Assembly: GCA_902826305.1 (NCBI GenBank)
Contig: CADEEH010000020.1
Location: forward strand, 1-47,831
Direction: 5' to 3'
DNA from: an uncultured Burkholderiales bacterium
GTDB taxonomy: Bacteria > Pseudomonadota > Gammaproteobacteria > Burkholderiales > Burkholderiaceae_E
DNA: 47,831 nt
The notes below the pieces were generated by a model, which saw nothing but the letters and a program-made list of their open reading frames with translations, did not search any database and was not told the origin of the DNA. A program made the position numbers and the translations under genes. Shown piece after piece: positions 34,523 to 42,803 of the stretch (positions are counted from its first letter, which is position 1; each line of letters begins with the position of its first letter).

Positions 34523-35035
34523 TCAGAACATGCCGTTGGCATTGGCCGACGACCCCGGCACCTTCTGGAGCACGTCCCAGTGCTCGACGATACGGCCGTC
34601 GTCATCCAGGCGGAAGATGTCGATCGCGGCCCAGCGGCCGCCGCGCCAGCCGGGGAACTGATGCTCGCCGTGCAGGGTGACGAAGTTGCCCTCCGCGAAC
34701 ACCCGCTTGAAGACGACCGACTTTCCCGGATAGCCGCGCGCCATCTTCTCGAAGAACTGGATGAAGGCGTCGCGACCGTCCGGCACTTCCGGGTTGTGTT
34801 GTGTGTACGAGCTGCCCCCGTACAGCCGCATCGCCTCGGCAGGCTGCGATCGGTTGAACATCAGGTCGTAGAACGCGACGACAGTGGCCTTGTTGCGCTC
34901 CAGCGTGGGGTTCGTGGATGGTGCGGTGAAGATCGCGCTCGGCAGTGGCGGAGGCGTCGGCGTCTGCGCGAGGCCGGCGTGCACGAACGCGAGGAACACG
35001 AGTGGCGCCAGGCGCCTCGGACGGCAGCGGATCAT
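34523..35035 (-). CDS. SnoaL-like NTF2-fold protein, exported
   Basis: 170 residues from ATG at 35035; the upstream frame is shadow. Signal peptide LVFLAFVHAGLAQ, then the SnoaL-like core: VVAFYDLMFNRSQPAEAMR, YTQHNPEVPDGRDAFIQFF and IDIFRLDDDGRIVEHWDVLQ. SnoaL-like proteins share a NTF2 fold and often hydrolyse or rearrange small molecules; the substrate here is not known. 24 bases before the CPBP gene, so probably upstream in the same transcript. Confidence 0.85.
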   Translation of the reverse strand: MIRCRPRRLAPLVFLAFVHAGLAQTPTPPPLPSAIFTAPSTNPTLERNKATVVAFYDLMFNRSQPAEAMRLYGGSSYTQHNPEVPDGRDAFIQFFEKMARGYPGKSVVFKRVFAEGNFVTLHGEHQFPGWRGGRWAAIDIFRLDDDGRIVEHWDVLQKVPGSSANANGMF

Positions 35036-35125
35036 TGGCGGATCTTGGCCTACGAACGCCTTTTCGCCAAGTGGGCGGCCTCGTTGGGTTGCGGGCCGCC
35101 GGTGCTGCACCGAGGGTGGCTGCAG

Positions 35126-35163
35126 GGGCGCTCGCGAGCTCACCGGCGGGGCCGCGAGCGCCC
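35126..35163. terminator. Perfect 11-bp inverted repeat, terminator-like
   Basis: GGGCGCTCGCG (35126-35136) pairs with CGCGAGCGCCC (35153-35163) across a 16-base loop. It lies just after the lipoprotein gene (minus) ending at 35182 and before the SnoaL gene, so it probably ends the first or separates the two. Confidence 0.5.
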
Positions 35164-35181
35164 GCATCGCGTTGACAGGTT

Positions 35182-35619
35182 CTAGAACGACTCGCCCTTC
35201 AACTGGGCCAGTGCGCCGTCGTCGACGCGGACCGCGACGCCGCTGACGTGTGGTGCGGCCCACGAGAACGCGGTCGGCCGGTTGTAGCCGGTCACGGTGA
35301 CGACCGCGTTGGCGCCGACCTTGCGGGCTTCGTCGGCCAACTGCGGGTACAGGCGCGCGCCACCGCCGTAGCCGCTCGATGCACTCACGGTCAGTTTCCC
35401 GAGCACGGTCGCCTTCGCGGCTGCGGGCAGCGCGTTCTCGGTCACCAGGACCTTGCCGGTCCAGGGAGCGGCCGCCGATGCGGCGCCGGCGTCGCGTTCG
35501 AACGTCGCGACCGGCGCAGCGCATCCGGCCAACACCAGCGCACACGACAGCAACAGGGATCGGGTCGTCTTCGACGTCATCGTCATGTTCTTCATGTCGG
35601 TCATTTTTGTCAGCATCAT
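35182..35619 (-). CDS. Small lipoprotein, YbjQ-like pattern
   Basis: 145 residues from ATG at 35619, coupled by ATGA to the preceding DUF4287 stop; five further Met codons follow, so the exact start is uncertain. Lipobox LVLAGC after a hydrophobic SLLLSCALVL. The mature part has LGKLTVSASSGYGGGARLYP and LADEARKVGANAVVTVTGYN, a pattern resembling YbjQ-type heavy-metal-binding proteins; this similarity is by eye only. Followed by a terminator-like hairpin. Confidence 0.65.
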   Translation of the reverse strand: MMLTKMTDMKNMTMTSKTTRSLLLSCALVLAGCAAPVATFERDAGAASAAAPWTGKVLVTENALPAAAKATVLGKLTVSASSGYGGGARLYPQLADEARKVGANAVVTVTGYNRPTAFSWAAPHVSGVAVRVDDGALAQLKGESF

Positions 35620-35843
35620 CGGGCCTCGTCTTGGGCGGTGGGGGCCAGGTACGACGCAACGAGCGCATTGGCATGGCCGTGGCCCAACCGGTGTTCCGAC
35701 TTCAAGTGGTTCACCAGCTCCATGTGCTTGAGCGGCCCCGCTTTCGCGAGAACTTGCATCCAGTGGGCGATGGGCTGACCATACTTCTTCTCGATGGCGG
35801 GGAAGTACGACGCTGGACCGGAAGCCTTGTGCTCTGAAGGCAT
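35616..35843 (-). CDS. DUF4287-domain protein
   Basis: 75 residues. Matches small DUF4287 proteins: SYFPAIEKKYGQPIAHWMQV and GPLKHMELVNHLKSEHRLGHGHANALVA-type sequence (residues 36-63). Cytosolic; unknown function. First gene of a two-gene transcript with the lipoprotein below. Confidence 0.85.
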   Translation of the reverse strand: MPSEHKASGPASYFPAIEKKYGQPIAHWMQVLAKAGPLKHMELVNHLKSEHRLGHGHANALVASYLAPTAQDEAR

Positions 35844-35948
35844 GTCTACCTCGGTGATTGCCCGTTGTCAAAGTGACGCATCATCGCACCGTTGCCGCCT
35901 TCAGTCAGCCCGTCCGGGCTCGTCGACCCATGGACTCGTGGAGGGGAA

Positions 35949-36425
35949 ATGCGACATGCCGTGTTCGTGCTGATAGCCGCCGTCGGAAACACGGCCTGGG
36001 CCCAAGTGGCCGACCCGGGAAAGGTACGGGACGTCCTTGCTGGCGATGCAAAAGGCAGCGCCACGGCCAACGCGCAGTGCCAGTTGTTCTCGCCGGCCGA
36101 GATTTCAGCCTATGTCGGAGCAACCGTCGGCCCGGGGAAGCATGCGGCGGGAGGCGCCAGTTGCCAGTGGACGGACGAGAATGGCGAGGCCGATGCGATC
36201 CTCACGGTGGTTGCGCCGAGGTACTACGAGGAACCGTCGCTCGTGAAGGGATTCAAGCGCCTGCCGGGCCTCGGCAGGAAGGCGTGGGTCGCGCCGGACG
36301 CCGGCTGGCGGGCCGGCGTGCTTCTGGACGATGTGGCGATCCTGGTGAGCCTGGATGGCAAGAAGGCCAGCGAGGCGACGACGGTTGCATTCCTTCAAGA
36401 GGCACTCAGGCGGCGCAAGAAGTAG
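35949..36425 (+). CDS. Exported small protein, DUF3558-like pattern
   Basis: 158 residues from ATG at 35949, preceded by GGAGGGG. Signal peptide MRHAVFVLIAAVGNTAWAQ. Two cysteines in CQLFSPAEISAYVGATVG and ASCQWTDENGEADAILTVV resemble DUF3558-type exported proteins; the similarity is weak. Divergent from the DUF4287 gene across 105 bases. Confidence 0.65.
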   Translation: MRHAVFVLIAAVGNTAWAQVADPGKVRDVLAGDAKGSATANAQCQLFSPAEISAYVGATVGPGKHAAGGASCQWTDENGEADAILTVVAPRYYEEPSLVKGFKRLPGLGRKAWVAPDAGWRAGVLLDDVAILVSLDGKKASEATTVAFLQEALRRRKK

Positions 36426-36501
36426 GCCGAAGCGGCCAGGCGCCGGCCGAAGCCAGCGACTGATTCCGGTCGACTTGGCGCAGGGTCGCGGGCGACGACC
36501 C

Positions 36502-36624
36502 TCAGGCGTAGGGCGTTCCGTCCTTGTGGAAGAACGACCAGCCCCCCTCGCCCGCCTGGGCCGCCAGATCGTCATCCGGGCAGACGACCGTGTCTCCCGG
36601 TGTCCTGTCGCCGACTTCAGCTAG
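36502..36624 (-). pseudogene. Possible 3' remnant of a gene
   Basis: The frame ending at 36502 (stop TGA) has coding-like third positions over about 40 codons, including TVVCPDDDLAAQAGEGGWSF. No ATG, GTG or TTG start precedes this part until within the DUF3592 gene in another frame. It may be a decayed gene end. 36426-36664 otherwise has nothing I can support. Confidence 0.3.
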
Positions 36625-36664
36625 ACCGCTTCCCTGCCCGTCAGGTTCCGAGACGCGTACCCGC

Positions 36665-37042
36665 TCAATCGCCCCACAACGCGGCAATACCGGCCACCCC
36701 CAGGGCGGCAAGCGCCAGTGGCGCCGCCCACATGTGCAGGAACGTCGCCACATAGGCCACGGTCGGATCGGAAGGCAGGTAGCGCACCGGCACGTCGGAA
36801 CCCTGGGATGGGCTTCGCGACGAGCCCCCGGCAACCGAAGTGAATCGATGCTCGTGGCCATGGATGTCGCGAAAAGCAACGATCGGCAGGTATGTCGGGG
36901 ATTCGTCGATCTCGCGTTTTTCGTGATCCACGACGCGACCTGTCACGGCGACGCCGAACCACCGGACGCGGATTCGCCTGGCCGCCAGCCATATCGAGAG
37001 GGCAAGGCAAAGTAACCCGACGACACCGAAGAGGGTTCGCAT
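36665..37042 (-). CDS. DUF3592-family membrane protein
   Basis: 125 residues from ATG at 37042; a TTG at 37090 would add 16. Two membrane helices (LFGVVGLLCLALSIWLA and MWAAPLALAALGVAGIAAL) flank a beta-rich region with AVTGRVVDHE, PIVAFRD and VPVRYLPSDPTVAYV, as in DUF3592 proteins. Function unknown. Confidence 0.8.
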   Translation of the reverse strand: MRTLFGVVGLLCLALSIWLAARRIRVRWFGVAVTGRVVDHEKREIDESPTYLPIVAFRDIHGHEHRFTSVAGGSSRSPSQGSDVPVRYLPSDPTVAYVATFLHMWAAPLALAALGVAGIAALWGD

Positions 37043-37102
37043 CAGCAATCCGGATCGCGCACTCGCCTGCGGCCTTGGGCGGGGCGCCAATGACGCTCCG
37101 CC

Positions 37103-37825
37103 TCAGGCGCCGCTCGAACGCAGCCTCGTCATGAAGGCGGAGATGCGTGCCGCATTGACGCCGACGTCGCTGCGACCGACGCGCGACATCGAACGCATGT
37201 CCAGTCGGCTGCCGCCGTCGCGAGCCACGATGCGCAGCACCATGTCGTCAGTGAATCCGTACAACAGGCTGCGCTCGGACGCCTCCAGCCGACCCTGCGC
37301 CGCATCGGCACTGGCGATCTCCCACTTCATGTCCTGCGCGAGTGCCTTCGCCTTGGCGAACAACTCCGCCGGCGGCAGCTTCGAATCGAACGGCACCAGG
37401 TCCGGATACGCCTGCTTCTGCTGCCTGGCGATATCGGCGCCCTTGTGTTCCGCGCCGTTGGGAGCGGCCTTGCGGGCGCCAGCCAACGCTGCGAAGACGG
37501 GAGGCTTGTCGGTGTCGGTGGTGATGTCGTGGATGTACGGCAGGTTCTGCACTTTGCGCCATTGGATCAGCGGATAGGCGATGACCAGCAGCGCGAGCAC
37601 CAGCCCGCCGAGCGCCCCGGCCCGTCGTTGCAGCAGGAACGCAATGGCCGACAGCACGCCGCCGGCGATGCCGAGGTAAACCGCCCACTTCAACATCTGG
37701 AGCAGCGCGATGGGCACGCCCCACCAGCCGAGACGGTAGCCGATCGGCGACAGGACCACCGTCACCAACGCCGCGATTGCAAGCCAGAGGCCGAGCCTGC
37801 CGGCCCAGGACGCGATCCTTGCCAT
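37103..37825 (-). CDS. DUF1499-family membrane protein
   Basis: 240 residues from ATG at 37825, preceded by AGGGGGCAG. The N-terminal 115 residues have three membrane helices. The C-terminal part is DUF1499-like: AKALAQDMKWEIASADAAQG, GFTDDMVLRIVARDGGSRLD and SMSRVGRSDVGVNAARISAF. Unknown function. It lies 34 bases downstream of the LysE gene on the same strand. Confidence 0.87.
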   Translation of the reverse strand: MARIASWAGRLGLWLAIAALVTVVLSPIGYRLGWWGVPIALLQMLKWAVYLGIAGGVLSAIAFLLQRRAGALGGLVLALLVIAYPLIQWRKVQNLPYIHDITTDTDKPPVFAALAGARKAAPNGAEHKGADIARQQKQAYPDLVPFDSKLPPAELFAKAKALAQDMKWEIASADAAQGRLEASERSLLYGFTDDMVLRIVARDGGSRLDMRSMSRVGRSDVGVNAARISAFMTRLRSSGA

Positions 37826-37859
37826 ACTGCCCCCTGTTGTCTTCTTCGGGCGCGCCGCA

Positions 37860-38492
37860 TCAGGCGTCGCTACGCCGCGACAGAGCCAGACGAACCGCCA
37901 ATCCGACCATGACAAGACCGCTGAACCGGTACAGATACAGCAGAGCCTTGGGCTGCGCCTGAAACCAGTGTGAAAGTCGCCCTGCAAAGACCGCCACCGG
38001 CCCCTTGATGAGAAACGTCAGTGCTGCGAAGACCAAGCCGAGTGTGAAGACCGTGAGTGCCGGGTTCTGCGCAGGGGTGGCAACGAACTGCGGCAGGAAA
38101 GCAAAGTAGAAGATCGCGATCTTCGGATTGCTGATGTTCGACACGGCGCCGGTGGCAAACAGGCGCAGATGGGACCGTTTGGTCGACGCTTCGGCTCCAA
38201 GTTCGGCAGCGCGAGTGCACAACAACTGGATACCGAGGTACAAGAGGTACGCGGCTCCTGCGAACTTGATGCCCGTGAAAAGCCACTCCGAAGTGCGCAG
38301 CAGAGCACCAAGACCGAGTGTTGCGAGGATGGTATGCCCCACGAGACCAACGCTGACCCCCGCCGCGGTCGCGACGCCGGCTCGCGTGCCTTGGGTCACC
38401 GCCTTGGACATGACCAGGACCATGTCTTGCCCTGGGGTGATGATGACCGCCAGCGAAGCCAGGAGAAAAAGTGGCCACTGCGCGTCGATCAT
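37860..38492 (-). CDS. LysE/RhtB-family amino acid exporter
   Basis: 210 residues from ATG at 38492. Six membrane helices and typical LysE/RhtB sequence: FLLASLAVIITPGQDMVLVM, AGVSVGLVGHTILATLGL, GAVSNISNPKIAIFYFAFLP. These proteins export amino acids or homoserine lactones; the substrate is not determined by sequence. Codon use is a little less GC-rich than in the flagellar genes. Confidence 0.92.
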   Translation of the reverse strand: MIDAQWPLFLLASLAVIITPGQDMVLVMSKAVTQGTRAGVATAAGVSVGLVGHTILATLGLGALLRTSEWLFTGIKFAGAAYLLYLGIQLLCTRAAELGAEASTKRSHLRLFATGAVSNISNPKIAIFYFAFLPQFVATPAQNPALTVFTLGLVFAALTFLIKGPVAVFAGRLSHWFQAQPKALLYLYRFSGLVMVGLAVRLALSRRSDA

Positions 38493-38558
38493 GGTTGCTC
38501 CAGTGATGCCCGAGACAGGGCTCGAACACGCCTCGGCCAAGTCGGCCGCAGCGCCATG

Positions 38559-39092
38559 TTAAGCCGCATTCCGGTCCCTGCCCAGACGGTGAAGCGCGGC
38601 CATCGACACACGGCCCAAAGCGAGAAACACCGGGATGCTGACGACGAGGCCAACGGCCACGGCAGGCGCGGCCCAGAGGAAGATGCGGCCGTCGACCCAG
38701 CCTTGGCTCAAGGCCTCATGCAAGAGATAGAGGCCGACAGGAACGTTGAGCAGCAACCCGGTCGCGGTGCCAGGCATGTACTTGCGCAGGGCAAGTGTGG
38801 CGACCAGGTGCGGAACCAAGGCGTTGGCAACCATGGCAAACACGTAGCCGAAGAACAGGTATGCGGCAACGGAGTTTGGTCCTCGGCGAAACGCGAGCAA
38901 AGCAACAACGACCAACAGCAGCGAAAGCGCTGCGGCGGCAAAGCCGAACGCGAGAGGGTCCACCGGACGATACCAACGGGCGGCATGCACGGACCAAGCC
39001 GGAAGGAAGAGCGCCTCCTCGGTGTTGTGCATGAGAACAGCAACAACAAAGAAGATTGAAAGAGCGCCGAGCGTCACAGTGCGGCCTGACAT
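38559..39092 (-). CDS. HXXEE-domain membrane protein
   Basis: 177 residues from ATG at 39092; the longer upstream frame is shadow. HNTEEALFLPAW near residue 22 gives the HXXEE motif; a second His is near YLLHEAL. Five or six membrane helices. Function unknown in the family. 66 bases before the LysE gene. Confidence 0.83.
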   Translation of the reverse strand: MSGRTVTLGALSIFFVVAVLMHNTEEALFLPAWSVHAARWYRPVDPLAFGFAAAALSLLLVVVALLAFRRGPNSVAAYLFFGYVFAMVANALVPHLVATLALRKYMPGTATGLLLNVPVGLYLLHEALSQGWVDGRIFLWAAPAVAVGLVVSIPVFLALGRVSMAALHRLGRDRNAA

Positions 39093-39196
39093 ACGGGTTT
39101 GGCCGGCGCGCTGACAACGTCCCGCGCCGAAAAGTGCAAGCCGGGCACATCGTTTGCCATCAAGAAGGACATGTCCCAAGCATGTTGGAGGCACCA

Positions 39197-39679
39197 ATGT
39201 CCCAAGAGCCAACGCAAGCGCACGCGCATCCGGTGCGTGGTCCGCAGCACGACGTCCTCGATGTCTTCGTCGGCGACTGGAAAGCCGACGGGGAATCGTT
39301 CGGAGGCGCGTCTCAGGATGACAATAATCCGCGCGCAGGCGCAACCCGTTGGACGAGCACACACAACGCCCGTTGGCATACGGGCAGGTTCTTTCTCATC
39401 CAGGATGAGCGAGCACAGATCGACGGACCATTCGACACTCTCAGCATCATCGGCTGGGACGCCGTCGCCAACTGCTACTTCGCGCGGACCTTCGAGAATC
39501 ACGGCTTTTATCGCCACTATGATCTTGCTGTCGAAGGCAGAGTGTGGACGATCAGCGGCGAAACCGAGCGGGCCCGAATAGAGTTCAGCCACGACGGTCG
39601 TCGGCAGGTGATCCACTGGGAGTGGCGGCCGAAAGACACATGGCTTCCTCTGTGCGACCGAGTTGCAACGAAACTGTGA
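39197..39679 (+). CDS. DUF1579-family protein
   Basis: 160 residues from ATG at 39197, preceded by GGAGG at 6 bases. DUF1579/SRPBCC-like pattern: VFVGDWKADGESFGGASQDD, then FDTLSIIGWDAVANCYFART. Cytosolic, probable small-ligand beta-barrel. Convergent with the ICMT-like gene; 39680-39781 has no supported feature. Confidence 0.78.
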   Translation: MSQEPTQAHAHPVRGPQHDVLDVFVGDWKADGESFGGASQDDNNPRAGATRWTSTHNARWHTGRFFLIQDERAQIDGPFDTLSIIGWDAVANCYFARTFENHGFYRHYDLAVEGRVWTISGETERARIEFSHDGRRQVIHWEWRPKDTWLPLCDRVATKL

Positions 39680-39781
39680 TGCATGACGGCTTCATCGCCG
39701 TCGCCGTACACACGTCAGTGACGCAGGCCGGAAGTTGCGTGAGACGAGCGGGTGCCTTGGCAGCAAGCGCAGGTTTGCGGC

Positions 39782-40243
39782 TCATAGCCACCGCCGCGCG
39801 CTCGACATGTACGTTTCGTACTCGCTACCAAACTTGGACAAGAGTGCACGCTCCTCCGGCTCGATCTGGAACCGGTTAATGTAGACGATGAACGCGACCG
39901 GGCCCGCGAGTGAAACTGGAGATGCCAAGGCCACCGCCAAGGCGACGAGCCCGAGCAGCAGCCCGACGTAGATCGGGTTGCGAGTGACCCGATAGACACC
40001 GTCGACGACCAGAGTGGACGCCCGCCCAGGGTGCAGAGGGTCGACCGTTGTCTCCGCCCGACGGAACGCCACGGCACCGGCAATGCTGAAGGCAGCGCCG
40101 ACGAGAGCCATGGCGACCGCCAGCGCGATACGCAACTGAGGAGACACCGAAACCTTCGGCAAGGTTGCCGACAGGGGCCACATGGCGACAGCAATCAGTA
40201 CCGCGACCAGTAGCGGAGGAATTCGATGCTCCAAGCTGCGCAT
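39782..40243 (-). CDS. Isoprenylcysteine carboxyl methyltransferase-like membrane protein
   Basis: 153 residues with four membrane helices. GVYRVTRNPIYVGLLL and IEPEERALLSKFGSEYETYM are the SAM-binding part of the PEMT/ICMT superfamily. Bacterial members methylate unknown acceptors. The start lies 9 bases after the DinB stop. Confidence 0.88.
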   Translation of the reverse strand: MRSLEHRIPPLLVAVLIAVAMWPLSATLPKVSVSPQLRIALAVAMALVGAAFSIAGAVAFRRAETTVDPLHPGRASTLVVDGVYRVTRNPIYVGLLLGLVALAVALASPVSLAGPVAFIVYINRFQIEPEERALLSKFGSEYETYMSSARRWL

Positions 40244-40252
40244 ACGAGCCCT

Positions 40253-40762
40253 TCACTCCTGAGCATCGAATTGAAGCATGAAGGGAATATCCGTGGAACC
40301 CACATCGAGGCCCATCTGAGACAGCAAGGTGGTGACCTGACCCCGGTGGTGGGTCTGGTGATTGAACATGTGCGTGACCAGCGCCCACCTGGGAAGTGTT
40401 CGGACCCTGCCGTCGATCTTGCTCTTGTAGGCGAGCGCCTCCGCGAGCCACGACGGCGTCAGCGACTCCGACCAGACGAGGATGCGTTGATCGAGCACGG
40501 CGCGCTCCGATCGCAGGAGCCCGAATGTGCCGAAGAGGTCCACCCCGGGCTCGGGGACTACGCCTGGATTGCCTGTGAAGCGCGACATGAACGCAAGATC
40601 GCCATAGGCGATGTGATTGAGTGTGGCATAGATCGACTTGAAGAACGCACCCCGGTCCTTGCGCAACTCCGTGTCAGGCAGCGAAGCGCACAGCGCATAC
40701 ATTCGCGAGTTCATCCACTCGTTGTATTGCGCCATCAGGCGGCTGTGGGAAGTGGTGATCAT
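40253..40762 (-). CDS. DinB-family metal-binding protein
   Basis: 169 residues. Four-helix-bundle DinB family: LMAQYNEWMNSRMYALCASL, IYATLNHIAYGDLAFM and HMFNHQTHHRGQVTTLLSQM supply the typical three metal-binding His residues. Some members are thiol-dependent transferases. Adjacent to the ICMT-like gene and probably cotranscribed. Confidence 0.9.
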   Translation of the reverse strand: MITTSHSRLMAQYNEWMNSRMYALCASLPDTELRKDRGAFFKSIYATLNHIAYGDLAFMSRFTGNPGVVPEPGVDLFGTFGLLRSERAVLDQRILVWSESLTPSWLAEALAYKSKIDGRVRTLPRWALVTHMFNHQTHHRGQVTTLLSQMGLDVGSTDIPFMLQFDAQE

Positions 40763-40798
40763 TCGGCCTTGATCTCCAGACGTCTGCCCCGTGGCCGG

Positions 40799-41320
40799 TC
40801 AGGCGTCGGTCCCGTCGAGATGATGTGACTGACCATGCAATACGAACAGCCGGTGTTGGTGCGCGTATCGGAGTACCGCCGTGTGCGCCTTGAGGTAGGC
40901 GATTGCATAGGGCAATGTCTCGCCCTCATCGTCGCGCAGGCTGTCCGGTATCGGTGTCACCTCCGGCAATTGCGACGCGTCGATCACCTCTTGAGTCGAG
41001 CATTCGTACAAGGAGCAGAGAGCGGCACGCTCGGGCTGCATCTTCATTGCCAGAAACAGACTTTCGAGGCTGGAGATCGCCTGCTCCACCTTGGAGTGTT
41101 CCAGGACCGCAACGGTGTCGCACAGGTAGCCGAGTCCGCTGGCTGCGTACTCCCGCACGAGGTTGGCCACATGTTGAGACGCCACGGTCCTTCGAGAGTA
41201 CGTGTGACTCGCGGGATGCCGATCCGAGTAGAGGTCACTGACGCTCGAGAAGCCGTCGATCGACGGCGGCATCTCCTTCTCCGGCACGCATACATCGAGG
41301 ATGGATGAGTAGATGGGCAT
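40799..41320 (-). CDS. Hypothetical protein
   Basis: 173 residues from ATG at 41320. No family recognised. It is soluble, rich in Ser, Leu and His, with helix-like ASQHVANLVREYAASGLGYL and SLESLFLAMKMQPERAALCS. Located 36 bases upstream of the DinB gene on the same strand, so it may be cotranscribed. Confidence 0.6.
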   Translation of the reverse strand: MPIYSSILDVCVPEKEMPPSIDGFSSVSDLYSDRHPASHTYSRRTVASQHVANLVREYAASGLGYLCDTVAVLEHSKVEQAISSLESLFLAMKMQPERAALCSLYECSTQEVIDASQLPEVTPIPDSLRDDEGETLPYAIAYLKAHTAVLRYAHQHRLFVLHGQSHHLDGTDA

Positions 41321-41377
41321 GTTTGCGACACCTGACGCCGGAATGAACGGCCGGCTACGATTGTTTCGAATGGCACG

Positions 41378-41767
41378 TCATCCCACCCGGACTGTTTCAG
41401 CCTGAAGCTTGATGGCGCGGCGCCGTTCGATGAGATACGAGCCTGACATTGCGCATGCAACGAGAATCAGGCCAGCCCATAGCAGGAGTAGACCGTCGCC
41501 GGACATCGACAGCGCATCGAGCAACGCGAGTTCGATCGGCGCAGCGATGGCGACCAGCGTGGTCAGCCACGCCGTACGCCGCAGGCCGAAAAGCCAGGCG
41601 CACGCTGCCGTCAGAAGGCCAACGAGTGGCCCAAGTACAGCCGCCGCCGAGAATCCCGGTGCCGCCAAGACACAAAACACGACAAATGTGAGGCCGAGGC
41701 CGGCAGCGACTCTTTGGGGCCATGACGCCATCACGTTGCCCCCGACTGGCCGCATGGATGCGCTCAC
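41378..41767 (-). CDS. Small membrane protein, function unknown
   Basis: 129 residues from GTG at 41767, which overlaps the OsmC stop (GTGA); ATGs at 41755 and 41731 are alternatives. Three or four hydrophobic segments (LTFVVFCVLAAPGFSAAAVL, LLLWAGLILVACAMSGSYL), ending in a basic tail. No family recognised. Confidence 0.6.
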   Translation of the reverse strand: MSASMRPVGGNVMASWPQRVAAGLGLTFVVFCVLAAPGFSAAAVLGPLVGLLTAACAWLFGLRRTAWLTTLVAIAAPIELALLDALSMSGDGLLLLWAGLILVACAMSGSYLIERRRAIKLQAETVRVG

Positions 41768-42165
41768 TGAGAAACCAGCTCGACGGGGATACCGGCACGA
41801 AGGGTATTGTGGACCTCGGCCACGGCATCGGTCTCGCGCAGGAGCTGTGCCAACACCTCGGCACTGGCGGAAGACTGGACGATTGCGCGATAACGGATGT
41901 TCGTCGCCGCCAGACCCACACCGGGAAATTCGGCCGTCGCCTCGACCTGGGCACCCTCGATCGGTATGCGCAGGCGCTCCGCCTCGCGATAGAGGTCGTT
42001 GCAGTAGCAGGTTGCGAGGGCGAGCATCAGGAACTCGCCGCCGTTGATCGCAGAGCCGTGACCGCTGGCCTTGGCAGGTACAACAAGAGACTGCGCGGTT
42101 GTACCCGACCGGACTTTCGCTTCGTGAGCGGAGGCAGAGCTCGTGACAGTGGCAGAGATCTCCAT
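41764..42165 (-). CDS. OsmC-family protein
   Basis: 133 residues. NGGEFLMLALATCYCNDLYR and EGAQVEATAEFPG match OsmC/Ohr-like proteins, which reduce organic hydroperoxides through reactive cysteines. The cysteines lie in TCYCND only. It is first in a coupled pair with the small membrane protein. Confidence 0.87.
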   Translation of the reverse strand: MEISATVTSSASAHEAKVRSGTTAQSLVVPAKASGHGSAINGGEFLMLALATCYCNDLYREAERLRIPIEGAQVEATAEFPGVGLAATNIRYRAIVQSSASAEVLAQLLRETDAVAEVHNTLRAGIPVELVSQ

Positions 42166-42500
42166 GGTGCGCTCCGTCAGATGGGACTCTCAGAACGTTG
42201 TTGTCCTAGGCGTGCCGTTGGAGCCATGCGCCCTCGGGCTGAGCAGCCGCAGCGGGGTTGGCGCCTGGCCCGCGACGCAGATGATGACAGCGAGCGCCTC
42301 GCGGGCCAAGTGCCAGAGGCCGGTGGCGGTCCAATCAGGGCGCACGCTTGGGCCTCCACGGGTTGGCGCGGACGTTCTCGTTGGCCAGGCGGGCCGTTTT
42401 GTTGATGCGGTCGGCTTCGCGTCAGGATCGCCGTCCGCGGCTTGCGCCGCTGCTACGCGAGCAACGGCAAGCGCAACGCGATCATGACGACCGAATTGAT
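42166..42500. other. 335-base gap with two short coding-like remnants
   Basis: No complete gene seen. On the minus strand 42335-42421 reads ADRINKTARLANENV and ends PWRPKRAP-stop with strongly coding-like third positions, but a TGA directly precedes it. On the plus strand about 42403-42504 is open and ends KRNAIMTTELIYG-stop, again with high GC at third positions and no start. Both look like tails of broken genes; I cannot name the families. Confidence 0.4.
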
Positions 42501-42803
42501 CTACGGGTAGTACGCCGGATCGATGAGGAGAGCTGCGGGCACACGCTGGGTGCGCCGGACCATCCGTCGTACGCGTTCCGGCGGCGGCGCGCCGGGTTCA
42601 GTGACGGGCGCCGGGGAGCCGGGGTCCGAAGGATCGTCGATCTCGGGCGGCGGCAACGTCGGTCCCGGAGTCGGCACCGGCGCTGGCCCCGGCGCTGGCC
42701 CCGGCGACGGGACGGGCGGCACCGGATCGGGAGCCGGCGCCGGCATGACGATCGCCTCATCCTGCGGGACGGTCACGTCGCGTCGCGCCTTGGAAACGAT
42801 CAC
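42501..42803 (-). CDS. Proline-rich small protein
   Basis: 100 residues from GTG at 42803, overlapping the stop of the dehydrogenase gene (GTGA). Residues about 20-70 are mainly Pro, Ala and Gly (VPSPGPAPGPAPVPTPGPT); the tail is basic then ends RVPAALLIDPAYYP. No signal peptide. Family not recognised; the coupling suggests a role with the dehydrogenase, which is inference. Confidence 0.55.
   Translation of the reverse strand: MIVSKARRDVTVPQDEAIVMPAPAPDPVPPVPSPGPAPGPAPVPTPGPTLPPPEIDDPSDPGSPAPVTEPGAPPPERVRRMVRRTQRVPAALLIDPAYYP

Noticed and set aside
38493-38570. Integron attC-like site (GCTTAAC with an imperfect inverted repeat) after the HXXEE gene
   Set aside because: The opposite end is GTTCGAG, not GTTRRRY, and no similar site follows the neighbouring genes; no integrase is present.
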